Assembly (NCBI GenBank): GCA_030535245.1
Contig: JAUNBJ010000014.1
Location: forward strand, 1 to 48,435
Direction of reading: 5' to 3'
Origin: Planctomycetia bacterium
GTDB lineage: Bacteria; Planctomycetota; Planctomycetia; Pirellulales; Thermoguttaceae
Length of the DNA stretch: 48,435 nt
Shown here: positions 22,865 to 29,976 of the stretch, in pieces
Layout of the letters: each line of letters begins with the position of its first letter
Numbering within the stretch: the first letter of the stretch is position 1
Program-made: the position numbers and the translations under genes
Notes under the pieces: model-generated
What the model saw: only the letters and a program-made list of their open reading frames with translations
Told to the model about the DNA's origin: nothing
Database searches by the model: none

Positions 22865-22882
22865 ATTTCAACCCTTTTTTTA

Positions 22883-22911
22883 ATAATAGCATAATAAGTA
22901 AAAAAAGTCAA
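22883..22911 (-). promoter_or_regulatory. Minus-strand promoter of toxin-antitoxin operon
   Basis: Minus strand: TTGACT (22911-22906), 17-bp spacer, TATTAT (22888-22883), about 18 bp upstream of the toxin start. A strong AT-rich promoter. Confidence 0.72.
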
Positions 22912-22983
22912 CAGGCCTCACAAAAAATTAGAAAAAACATCCTAAAAACTCATACGAACATCATTTTTAGAAAGGAATAATCC

Positions 22984-23379
22984 ATGGCAAAATCAACTTA
23001 CAACGGCCTCATTACCATTCCGGGGGCCGCGTCGGATTCGATTGAGGACGGCTCCACGATTGGTGGCGACATCGTGGCGAATTTCAAGAAACTCGCCGAT
23101 TGTTCTGCGGTTAAAAGATGTTCCGCTTGTAGTTCATGTTATCACCGCCTTCCACAGGACGGGGTATATTTTCTTGAAACTTGGGGCGGGGAAGTTGGTT
23201 ATAGTTCGTCTTTGTACGGGGTGTACGAGATAATCTATACCAGTACAGGCGGAATAATGACAACTAAAATTTATGGCACTGACGCAACAGTATCGATATG
23301 GGAATTGGATGGTACCCTATACGTTTCCTACACCGGCGGCTCACTTTATACGCGTATCACACCAATTTACAACTCTTAA
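22984..23379 (+). CDS. Hypothetical phage structural protein
   Basis: 131 residues, start with GAAAGGAA upstream. The N-terminus MAKSTYNGLITIPGAASDSI..DIVANFKKLADC resembles N-terminal attachment segments of phage tail-spike or fibre proteins; the rest is beta-rich, Gly/Tyr-rich with a CSACSSC cluster. Probably a virion surface protein. It follows the toxin-antitoxin insertion, with which it shares its first 13 bases. Confidence 0.5.
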   Translation: MAKSTYNGLITIPGAASDSIEDGSTIGGDIVANFKKLADCSAVKRCSACSSCYHRLPQDGVYFLETWGGEVGYSSSLYGVYEIIYTSTGGIMTTKIYGTDATVSIWELDGTLYVSYTGGSLYTRITPIYNS

Positions 23380-23396
23380 AACGAAAGGATTTACCA

Positions 23397-23990
23397 ATGA
23401 CAAACACCATCATCGTTTTGGAAACAGCGGGCGTGCTTAAGTACAACGCGGGAACGGCAATTGATACGTTTGAAAACGTATCGCGGATAAACTCCGGGTT
23501 CGGGAATGGGTTTGAGGCTCAGGTCGGAACCAAAACCGACACTCTGATTCTGAATCCGTGGTTCGCAAACTGCCCCGAAAAACGAGATACCATCCTATCG
23601 AAACCGGACTACCAGCATGTGAAGAACATCCTGCTTGCTCCAACTTCCGGTATTCCTGAAGTTCCAGCCGGTTCAGATGAACATTTCCACGACAAGCAGG
23701 TCTCCATCATCCCCAAAGAAATCGTGGATTTGGCACGTCAGGGGACGGGCGTCGTGGCACATTATGGATTTTACCTTGCGGCATTGTACTTTTGGCAAAC
23801 GCAAAAGCAAGTCACCATTTACGGCATTGACCCCACTCTAACCTGCCATTATTGGGAGGATTATGCGTACCCACCCCTGCACGGTTTGGACGCCGAAAAA
23901 ACGATTGCACTGGAGTGGGCACACCTGAAAACCCTTCCGGGTGTGGAATTTTTGGAGGACACTCTCCGCACGGAAAACAACGAACAGTAG
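23397..23990 (+). CDS. Sialyltransferase-like glycosyltransferase (GT29/GT42 fold)
   Basis: 197 residues from the ATG at 23397 (GAAAGG upstream). The pattern matches small GT29/GT42-type proteins: an N-terminal nucleotide-sugar region with FENVSRINSGFGNGFEAQVGTKTD, then QGTGVVAHYGFYLAALYF (the TG-helix motif) and VTIYGIDPTLTCHYWEDY..PLHGLDAEKTIALEW, equivalent to the GFD...HYW...H...E block with a catalytic His. Phages rarely carry this fold; it may glycosylate virion or host surface molecules. Donor and acceptor are unknown. Confidence 0.6.
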   Translation: MTNTIIVLETAGVLKYNAGTAIDTFENVSRINSGFGNGFEAQVGTKTDTLILNPWFANCPEKRDTILSKPDYQHVKNILLAPTSGIPEVPAGSDEHFHDKQVSIIPKEIVDLARQGTGVVAHYGFYLAALYFWQTQKQVTIYGIDPTLTCHYWEDYAYPPLHGLDAEKTIALEWAHLKTLPGVEFLEDTLRTENNEQ

Positions 23991-23999
23991 GAACGAATA

Positions 24000-25073
24000 A
24001 TGGCGAACCTAGCTTACGGCGACCTGCAAAACATGACCTATGGCGACTTGACGAACGGGACATATGCACTCCAATCGTCGGAAAGCGGCGGAACGTGTCT
24101 GTACGACGCCACGGCCATTGCGGCGATTAAGGAGGTCGTGGACGCGTTGGCGGTATCGGTTGCGGCGTTGCAATCGGACGTCTCGGCCATCAAAAACCGT
24201 GTCAACGCGATCCCGACCAATACTTACAGCGTTCCGACGGTCTCCCAAATCACAACCGGGGTCTGGGGAGCGGCAACACGCACTCTGACGGCCAGCCCGA
24301 TCGACATTTCCGCACTTGCCAAAAGCACCGAAATAACGTCGCTTCGCACGCATGGGGATACCAACTGGGCCACGGCCTCAGGCTTCGCAACTCCGGCAGA
24401 TGTGCAAATCACCGTCAACGCCGACGGAATCGATGTGCCCACTGTGGCCGAAATTTGGAGCCACTCCAGTCGAACATTGACGACCGCATTCCCCAACGTT
24501 CCAACAGTTGTAGAAATCCAGGCGGGTTTGGCCAAACCGGGCGACGCCATGACGTTGACGACGGCATACGACGCGGCAAAGACGGCGGCACAGGCATCGG
24601 ATGTGCAGTTGACGACCACGACCGAGACGGTTAATGTCACCACCCAGACGGTGGATGTGTCGGGGCTGGCCACAGCGTCGGCTCTGGCAATCGTCCAGAC
24701 CACGGCGGACGCCATCAAAACGCAGACGGACAAAATCCCCGCAAACCCGGTCGTGCCGTCCGATATTGTGGCACTCCGCACGCACGGCGATGACGCATGG
24801 GCCACGGCGGACACATCGGGGCTATCGACCCTTACCGCGTCGGATATCCCCATCCCGCCCACCGTGGAGCAGATTCAGGCGGGTTTGGCCACCGCCTCCA
24901 ACATGGCCAGCGTCACTACGGCATTGGCCACCATTACCGCCCTCTTGGGCCGCTGGAGCGTATCCAATAACACGTTGACCACACTGGATGGTGAGGGCAA
25001 CACCCTCCAAACCTACACCCTCACACGGGATAGCGATGGTCGTATCATCGGGATTACGGAGGCGGGACAATGA
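24000..25073 (+). CDS. Repetitive fibre-like structural protein
   Basis: 357 residues, very rich in Thr, Ala and Val. Internal repeats include LRTHGDTNWATA and LRTHGDDAWATA (about residues 118 and 258) and two copies of a TV-EIQAGLA string. An early coiled coil (VVDALAVSVAALQSDVSAIKN) suggests trimerisation, and a C-terminal LTTLDGEGNTLQTYTLTRDSDG looks like a beta-helix end. It is probably a head or neck fibre, because it lies among head-tail connector genes rather than with the tail fibre at 35330. It overlaps the next gene by 4 nt (ATGA). Confidence 0.6.
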   Translation: MANLAYGDLQNMTYGDLTNGTYALQSSESGGTCLYDATAIAAIKEVVDALAVSVAALQSDVSAIKNRVNAIPTNTYSVPTVSQITTGVWGAATRTLTASPIDISALAKSTEITSLRTHGDTNWATASGFATPADVQITVNADGIDVPTVAEIWSHSSRTLTTAFPNVPTVVEIQAGLAKPGDAMTLTTAYDAAKTAAQASDVQLTTTTETVNVTTQTVDVSGLATASALAIVQTTADAIKTQTDKIPANPVVPSDIVALRTHGDDAWATADTSGLSTLTASDIPIPPTVEQIQAGLATASNMASVTTALATITALLGRWSVSNNTLTTLDGEGNTLQTYTLTRDSDGRIIGITEAGQ

Positions 25074-25438
25074 CACAGCTGGAACTGGAACTGTTGGCGG
25101 CCTACAACGACACGTTCGTTTGGGCGGGAGAAACGTTGACATACTCCCCGGCCGACACGTCGCAACCGGCATTCACCCTCCGAGCGATTCGGGGGAACGC
25201 TCTGGTAGAAACGTTCGGCGAAGTGGGAAAACGGCTGGCGGCCCGTGGGTTGTCCTTCGGAATATTCACTTCCTCACTCCCCGGAACACCGAAAAAAATG
25301 GACCGATTGACCGACTCGGCGGGACGACAGTACGATGTCGTCGAACGCGGCGGGAAAACGATGGAATACAACGACCCTTACATGATCCTGGCACGGTTGC
25401 ACGTGCTGGAAAGGAAGCAGCATGGCAGCAACCCTTGA
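25070..25438 (+). CDS. Putative head-tail connector protein
   Basis: 122 residues, mostly beta-strand (TFVWAGETLTYSPADTS, RQYDVVERGGKTMEYNDPYMILARLHVLER). No family identified by motif; size and position, with 17-nt overlap into the next connector gene, fit a head-tail adaptor or stopper. Confidence 0.5.
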   Translation: MTQLELELLAAYNDTFVWAGETLTYSPADTSQPAFTLRAIRGNALVETFGEVGKRLAARGLSFGIFTSSLPGTPKKMDRLTDSAGRQYDVVERGGKTMEYNDPYMILARLHVLERKQHGSNP

Positions 25439-25907
25439 CTTGTGTTATCAGCTCAAAGATTACATTCTTTCGGAGCCTGTTCAGACGGCACTAAATGCAG
25501 TCTATTCGGGACCATGGACAGCGACGGTCAGGTACAGCATCAACGACGAGGCAAGCGACCTCGATACGCTGGAAATATCCGTCCTTCCCGGACAAATCAA
25601 CCAGGGCAAACCCATCCGTATGGCCATGGAAGTGGAATATGAAATGGGGGTGCAACTTCGGAAGCGTTTGGACAGTACCGACGAAATCCCAAACCTTGCG
25701 TCGTTTGCGGAAGAACTGTTTCTCCTCCTGGATTCCTGGTCGCCAACAAGCCCGGCACGAACGCGAGGCGTCTCCCGTTTGCCGTTGGAAACAGCGTCGG
25801 TCTATGCTTATGAAAGCGAATCCTCAGCGCTGACTTACGATTCGATTATTTCGGTTCCAGTCAAATATTGGTATCGAAAAGCAATGGCTGCAGGAGGCGA
25901 CTCGTGA
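25422..25907 (+). CDS. Putative tail terminator/completion protein
   Basis: 161 residues, start preceded by AAGGAAG. Alternating beta and helix: WTATVRYSINDEASDLDTLEISVLPG, FAEELFLLLDSW, then SALTYDSIISVPVKYWYRK, similar in length and layout to siphovirus tail terminators (minor capsid/tail completion proteins). Its stop TGA overlaps the next gene's GTG start. Confidence 0.5.
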   Translation: MAATLDLCYQLKDYILSEPVQTALNAVYSGPWTATVRYSINDEASDLDTLEISVLPGQINQGKPIRMAMEVEYEMGVQLRKRLDSTDEIPNLASFAEELFLLLDSWSPTSPARTRGVSRLPLETASVYAYESESSALTYDSIISVPVKYWYRKAMAAGGDS

Positions 25908-26092
25908 CAGGTTTTTTTGAATCGGTGCGACGGTGGATGAATAGCGCGTTGTCCCATGCTTCCGTTCGTCCCCCATGGCATTTTGAAATATTAATCGACT
26001 CTGACGGGCGGATGACACAATCGGATGGAGGGATTGCCTTTCGTGACGTGTCGGAAGGCGGAATGGTTTTCGAGAATGTGGAGGCATGTTGA
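25904..26092 (+). CDS. Small phage protein with GTG start
   Basis: 62 residues. A GTG at 25904 with AGGAGG 6 nt upstream is the only well-placed start; it overlaps the previous stop (GTGA) and its own stop overlaps the next ATG (TGATG). The sequence (TGFFESVRRWMNSALSHAS, then IDSDGRMTQSDGGIAFRDV) has no recognised domain. Probably a connector or assembly protein of the head-tail module. Confidence 0.6.
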   Translation: MTGFFESVRRWMNSALSHASVRPPWHFEILIDSDGRMTQSDGGIAFRDVSEGGMVFENVEAC

Positions 26093-26469
26093 TGCCAACG
26101 GTACAGAATAATTCGATCCAAGTCAGCCCTTACGAAGGGAAAACGTTTCGGTTTTTGGCCTATGCCTGTGACGGCGAACGATTGCAGGCAGCAGACGTTT
26201 CGGGGCTATCCTATACGGTCTGGCAGGTGGAAATGGGAACCCGAACGGCAGTGCTGGGACACTCCAACGTGGCCGTGCCGACAAACTGCATTCTGCCGGA
26301 ATCGAAAACCAGCTCCCACACGGGAAAGGAATACAATGTGGAACACCGAATATCGGCGGCGGAATTTATGCCGTTTCCGGTGGTCGGGGTAAATTACAAA
26401 GTGGTGTACACGTTTTTGGACGCGAGCGGCGACAAGTACACCTGTGAAATCAATTGCTCGTGTCAATAA
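26092..26469 (+). CDS. Hypothetical phage structural protein
   Basis: 125 residues from the ATG at 26092 (GGAGG seven bases upstream); the ATG at 26086 sits too close to it. Beta-rich: YEGKTFRFLAYACDG, LSYTVWQVEMGTRT, VNYKVVYTFLDASGDKYT. Looks like an Ig-fold virion protein between tail terminator and tail tube. No specific family recognised. Confidence 0.5.
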   Translation: MPTVQNNSIQVSPYEGKTFRFLAYACDGERLQAADVSGLSYTVWQVEMGTRTAVLGHSNVAVPTNCILPESKTSSHTGKEYNVEHRISAAEFMPFPVVGVNYKVVYTFLDASGDKYTCEINCSCQ

Positions 26470-26495
26470 CCGCGCAAGCGAGAGGAAGGGAAACG

Positions 26496-26960
26496 ATGGA
26501 AACTCCATTATTAGGGGATTTTTGCAAATTGTACTGCGATACGGGCAGTTCCTCCACACCCGTATGGACGGAGTGGGGAGAGATCGACGGGGTGGATTGC
26601 CCCGACCTGAAGCGAAACAGTACCGAAGTGAAGGTGCGTTTGCTCAACGCGACACCTTCATTACCGGGAAAGATCGGGGCGTTGACGTTCACCTTCGCAT
26701 ACTATCCCGGATTTGACGACACGAATTACAGACTGCTGCTCACGGAATTTCTCGACACGCCGACCGTTCGGAAGTGGTCAATGATGACCGGAGGAATCAC
26801 CACGTCTGGAAGCTGTGGGATTGTCATTCCCAGCTATATTGAGGGTATCCCGTACCATCAGAAAGCCGGGGAAGTGGTGTCGCATGACGTGACGCTGAAA
26901 TATGGTCTGAAGAAGGAAGGCACTTCATGGCTGGAGCCAGAGTGGTCAACGATTTCGTAG
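26496..26960 (+). CDS. Major tail tube protein
   Basis: 154 residues from the ATG at 26496 (GAGGAAGG upstream). Pattern of a siphovirus tube protein: KLYCDTGSSSTPVWTEWGEIDGVDCPDLKRNSTEVKVR start, a GALTFTFAYYPGF strand, and ending with SYIEGIPYHQKAGEVVSHDVTLKYG, the last strands of the tube beta-sandwich. Position before the chaperones and tape measure supports this. Confidence 0.75.
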   Translation: METPLLGDFCKLYCDTGSSSTPVWTEWGEIDGVDCPDLKRNSTEVKVRLLNATPSLPGKIGALTFTFAYYPGFDDTNYRLLLTEFLDTPTVRKWSMMTGGITTSGSCGIVIPSYIEGIPYHQKAGEVVSHDVTLKYGLKKEGTSWLEPEWSTIS

Positions 26961-26973
26961 AAAGGAAACGAAA

Positions 26974-27315
26974 ATGAACGATGTGACAAAACTTGCTTAC
27001 GAAGAATCGGGAACGGTGATGTCCGTATCGGAATGGATCCCCATGACACGGCAGCAGATTTTTTCGCTGTGTGAGAAGAATCCGAAAAACCCCGTCGCCA
27101 TGGATCTGTTGGCAGCCGTGGAGAAATACCCGGACGGTACGGTATCACACGTGCTGCCCATCTCCATTCAGGCGGTGGAGGAAAACCGGACGGTACAGGT
27201 GGTCTGGAAGATGGAGAAGGTGATCCATCCGGCAACAAAGAAGTCGGAATATAAGAAGGTGAAAACATTGGTTCTTGGGCCAAAATGTGAGGAGAATCAT
27301 GAAAACGACATTTAA
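26974..27315 (+). CDS. Hypothetical tail-module protein
   Basis: 113 residues, start preceded by AAAGGAAACG. Mixed alpha/beta (ITMSVSEW-type start, MTRQQIFSLCEKNPKNPVAMDLLAAVEKYP, then TVQVVWKMEKVIHPATKKSEYKK). No recognised domain. It overlaps the next gene by 17 nt and is likely a tail assembly factor. Confidence 0.5.
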   Translation: MNDVTKLAYEESGTVMSVSEWIPMTRQQIFSLCEKNPKNPVAMDLLAAVEKYPDGTVSHVLPISIQAVEENRTVQVVWKMEKVIHPATKKSEYKKVKTLVLGPKCEENHENDI

Positions 27316-27799
27316 AACATGCTCCGGCAGGGAGTACGATTTGAAGCTGGATTTTTTGCTGGCAAAAAAGCTGGACAAATGGGACTTTTCCGCATGTTCG
27401 GAGAACCGATTCTGTCTGTTGAGACCCGCAACGTGTAACTTCGGAGAGATTTACAACGACTATGCACTTTTGGGAGCGATCGCGTTTGCGGTCATCTTCG
27501 AGAAGGAAAAGCAGTCCCATCCGGAAAAGGAATACTCGGTAGAAGACCAGGCAGCCATGGAGACGGCGTTTACGCGGGATTTGGGTGGCGATGCACTGGA
27601 GGCCATGCGGTCGGCAGTTTGGGGGATGCTCAAGGATTTTTTCCCAACGTTGGCGAGCGGTTTCGAGCGGGTCGAACGAGCCGTGGAAATCGCCGCCGAG
27701 GAAGATGCAAAATCCCAGAATCTATTCGAGCAGATGATCCGGGACGCCAACACCGAACGGATGAAGGAAATGAAGAAACAGCTGACGGCTGGCATGTAA
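27299..27799 (+). CDS. Tail assembly chaperone, first part (gpG-like)
   Basis: 166 residues from the ATG at 27299. Helical, with YDLKLDFLLAKKLDKWDFS, AIAFAVIFEKEKQSHPEKEYSVEDQAAMETAFTRDLGGDAL and a terminal DANTERMKEMKKQLTAGM. Size and place between tube and tape measure match gpG-type chaperones. The following ORF lies in the -1 frame, as in the G/GT arrangement, but no canonical X-XXY-YYZ slippery site precedes the stop. Confidence 0.6.
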   Translation: MKTTFKTCSGREYDLKLDFLLAKKLDKWDFSACSENRFCLLRPATCNFGEIYNDYALLGAIAFAVIFEKEKQSHPEKEYSVEDQAAMETAFTRDLGGDALEAMRSAVWGMLKDFFPTLASGFERVERAVEIAAEEDAKSQNLFEQMIRDANTERMKEMKKQLTAGM

Positions 27800-27807
27800 T
27801 TTTTCGG

Positions 27808-28023
27808 ATGTTGGGGCAGCTCGGTTGGAGCTGGTCGGACATCGAGCCGCTCACGTGGCGGGAACTGAACGCCGCGTGGGAGGCGAAATTTGAGATGGAA
27901 GCCGACACGTTGGCGTTCCAGCGGTACGAACTTCAAAAACTCTACTCCGCCATTTTCGCCGCCGCCGGCGTCCGTGTCCCGTTACCCGATTTGCAGGATT
28001 TGAACCCGTTAAAGGTAGTATGA
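27808..28023 (+). CDS. Tail assembly chaperone, second part (gpT-like)
   Basis: 71 residues from the ATG at 27808, 8 nt after the previous stop; the frame is open back to about 27619. MLGQLGWSWSDIEPLTWRELNAAWEAKFEME resembles the T-part of tail chaperones (the LGW..ME.WDMT-type region). It could be made by re-initiation or as a -1 frameshift fusion to the preceding protein. Confidence 0.55.
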   Translation: MLGQLGWSWSDIEPLTWRELNAAWEAKFEMEADTLAFQRYELQKLYSAIFAAAGVRVPLPDLQDLNPLKVV

Positions 28024-28700
28024 TGATTATTGCTTCACACACAGTAACGATGGTTTTTGACAAAAAAATAACTTCCATTATCGCCAACAAAGCCCATGAT
28101 ATACTACTGCACCAAGGGGCTATCCTTCGCAAAGCGGAACGGCAACAAATTCGCAACCGAAAATCACCATCCAAACCAGGAAAATCACCAACAAACCAGA
28201 AGGGTATTCTTAAAGAGAATATCTTTTATGCTTATGATTCGACTACGGACAGCGTCGTTGTTGGGCCACAACGCTTGAACGGGTCTGGAATCCCCAGGAA
28301 ATTGGAAAAGGGTGGAACCGTACGTGTCTCCAAATTGTTACGGAAACACAGATTCGGTGTTGGAATGCCAAATAACGCTGGTGGAATCGGCCCTGTTAGG
28401 ATTTCCATGCTTGCCGACCGTTGGACATATCCCTTTGGCGTTGGCAACCATGATCCGAAGATGACGTCCATGGTCAAAGGTTGGGATCAGTCCGTGGAGG
28501 TGGTTTGGCGACGGTTGCGATCGGTCAAAGAGGCACAAAACGCGGAACGAACATATGCCATATTACAGGATATGCGGCACATCCACCCAACGTCCAACGA
28601 AAAAGGAACGATTGAACCGCGACCTTATGCAGTTCCAGCCATTAATAAAAGCAGGTCTGCAATGATTGCGGTCTGGCGAAAAGCGATATTGAAAGGATAG
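28023..28700 (+). CDS. HK97 gp10-like tail completion protein
   Basis: 225 residues from the ATG at 28023 (TGATG overlap with the previous stop). A basic N-terminal half (SIIANKAHDILLHQGAILRKAERQQI), VVVGPQRLNGSGIPRKLEKGG and the final EPRPYAVPAINKSRSAMIAVWRKAI match the HK97 gp10/tail-completion pattern, in which a RPF-RPAL string precedes the last helix. It lies immediately before two antisense membrane genes, one of which is followed by a fragment repeating its C-terminal motif. Confidence 0.6.
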   Translation: MIIASHTVTMVFDKKITSIIANKAHDILLHQGAILRKAERQQIRNRKSPSKPGKSPTNQKGILKENIFYAYDSTTDSVVVGPQRLNGSGIPRKLEKGGTVRVSKLLRKHRFGVGMPNNAGGIGPVRISMLADRWTYPFGVGNHDPKMTSMVKGWDQSVEVVWRRLRSVKEAQNAERTYAILQDMRHIHPTSNEKGTIEPRPYAVPAINKSRSAMIAVWRKAILKG

Positions 28701-28703
28701 CTT

Positions 28704-29150
28704 TTATTTTTCAAGATCGGAAAAATTTAAAAGTCCAGATTGAATGACCTTAATAATAATGACCACATACATAACACTACCAAGTATCCACATCAAAGGA
28801 AATGGCGTGGAAAATATCGCCAAAAGAAAAATACCGGGAATCACCAAAACGATAACGGCAAAAAGAGTTCGTAATACTAATTCCTTGCGTATTTTCCGCA
28901 ATTTTTGTTTGCCGTATTTTTGTTTCAACTGGTTAATGAGACTTGCGAGAGATAGCAACAATAGAACGATCAATAAAACAAGGAGCGAAAAAACCCATTG
29001 GTCTTCCACCGTTCGCGATTTACCGTAGTCCGTAAGAGAAAAAAGGGCTTTTACACCCCACATGAACAGTCCGCTCATTACAAGCAAAAGACTGCATCCA
29101 AGAACTACGTCTTTGGTGGGTGGAGACGGCGGCAGTTGATGATTGTCCAT
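28704..29150 (-). CDS. Membrane protein cargo, paralogue 1
   Basis: 148 residues from the ATG at 29150 (AAGGAG upstream). A short Pro-rich N-terminus (NHQLPPSPPTKD) precedes four hydrophobic helices (about 14-36, 50-73, 93-115, 118-137), and the C-terminus is IIKVIQSGLLNFSDLEK. No family recognised. The last two helices align with those of the protein at 29472-29915 (VIPGIFLLAIF against VLPAILLFALL; VIQSGLLNF against MIKSGIFKG), so the two are paralogues. It is antisense within the tail operon with its own consensus promoter. Superinfection exclusion is plausible inference. Confidence 0.75.
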   Translation of the reverse strand: MDNHQLPPSPPTKDVVLGCSLLLVMSGLFMWGVKALFSLTDYGKSRTVEDQWVFSLLVLLIVLLLLSLASLINQLKQKYGKQKLRKIRKELVLRTLFAVIVLVIPGIFLLAIFSTPFPLMWILGSVMYVVIIIKVIQSGLLNFSDLEK

Positions 29151-29184
29151 GATGGCTCCTTGTTTTATTATGATTGAAAACAGT

Positions 29185-29213
29185 ATTATAAACCAATTGT
29201 GATGGAGAGTCAA
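29185..29213 (-). promoter_or_regulatory. Minus-strand promoter of membrane paralogue 1
   Basis: Minus strand: TTGACT (29213-29208), 17-bp spacer, perfect TATAAT (29190-29185), 35 bp upstream of the start codon. It directly abuts the plus-strand ATG at 29216. Confidence 0.78.
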
Positions 29214-29215
29214 GT

Positions 29216-29470
29216 ATGTCCGCAGAAAGTATAAAACTTGGTGAAGTGTTTACCAGTCTTACCGTACAGTCCGATGGGTTACAACAGGGATTGGCGGATG
29301 CGTCGGAAAAAATCCGAAAATTTGGACAGCGTGCAGAAGAATTACACAATTTTGAGTTGTTAAGTGGAAACTTTGTACAAGGACGTGGGGAATACGACCT
29401 TGCCCCACGTCCCTATATGCGACCGGCGTTGGTGAAAGGAAAACTTGACATGGTGGAGGACAGCCTGTAA
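29216..29470 (+). pseudogene. Chimeric fragment: tape-measure start joined to tail-completion end
   Basis: 84 residues. Residues 1-45 (MSAESIKLGEVF...LADASEKIRKFGQRAEEL) parallel the first 45 of the tape measure at 29977 (SASEIRLGEAF...LRQAGSQLKNFGNTVGE). Residues 46-84 end in LAPRPYMRPALVKGKLDMVEDSL, the RP-RPAL C-terminal motif of gp10-like completion proteins, comparable to EPRPYAVPAINK at the end of the 28023 gene. The ORF therefore looks like the scar of a duplication: start of one tape measure joined to the end of one completion gene. It may still be translated. Confidence 0.6.
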
Positions 29471-29471
29471 A

Positions 29472-29915
29472 TCAACCTTTGAAAATTCCTGATTTGATCA
29501 TCGCGGAGATCATCAGTCCAAAAACAAAAAAGGCAATGACGGCAATGCCTCCATAAGGTGAAATCAACAGAGCAAAGAGCAAAATTGCGGGCAAAACGAA
29601 CAAAAGGATAATCAAGAAAGCCTGAAAAAAAAGGAGCGTTGTTTTTTTAGCACCATGAATTTTCACATAGAATGCCACAACACCTATAAAAAACATGATG
29701 ACCGTTCCAAAAATGAAAGCGGATATTCCAATAGTCACCATGGAATTTCCACAATTATCAATGCTTCGTAGGAAGAACCATCCAACCACAATGGAAAATA
29801 GCCAACCAAATAAGATTGCCAGACAACCTTTCGTTGGAAATGGGACAGGAACTCGTTCAAAAGGAACGGACGGGTCAAATTTGCTGGGATGTATTTCGTT
29901 TTTTTCGTCGGGCAT
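29472..29915 (-). CDS. Membrane protein cargo, paralogue 2
   Basis: 147 residues from the ATG at 29915 (GGAGGAAG upstream); longer in-frame reading to 30269 overlaps the tape measure and is rejected. A soluble N-terminus (PDEKNEIHPSKFDPSVPFERVP) precedes four hydrophobic helices, and the protein ends SAMIKSGIFKG. It is a diverged paralogue of the 28704-29150 product with the same orientation, size, promoter type and neighbours. Function unknown. Confidence 0.75.
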   Translation of the reverse strand: MPDEKNEIHPSKFDPSVPFERVPVPFPTKGCLAILFGWLFSIVVGWFFLRSIDNCGNSMVTIGISAFIFGTVIMFFIGVVAFYVKIHGAKKTTLLFFQAFLIILLFVLPAILLFALLISPYGGIAVIAFFVFGLMISAMIKSGIFKG

Positions 29916-29934
29916 GACTTCCTCCATGTGATTT

Positions 29935-29963
29935 ATAATACACAAATGAAAGTGAACTGTCAA
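29935..29963 (-). promoter_or_regulatory. Minus-strand promoter of membrane paralogue 2
   Basis: Minus strand: consensus TTGACA (29963-29958), 17-bp spacer, TATTAT (29940-29935), 20 bp upstream of the start codon and 13 bp from the tape-measure ATG. Confidence 0.78.
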
Positions 29964-29976
29964 GAGGGTAAAAAGA

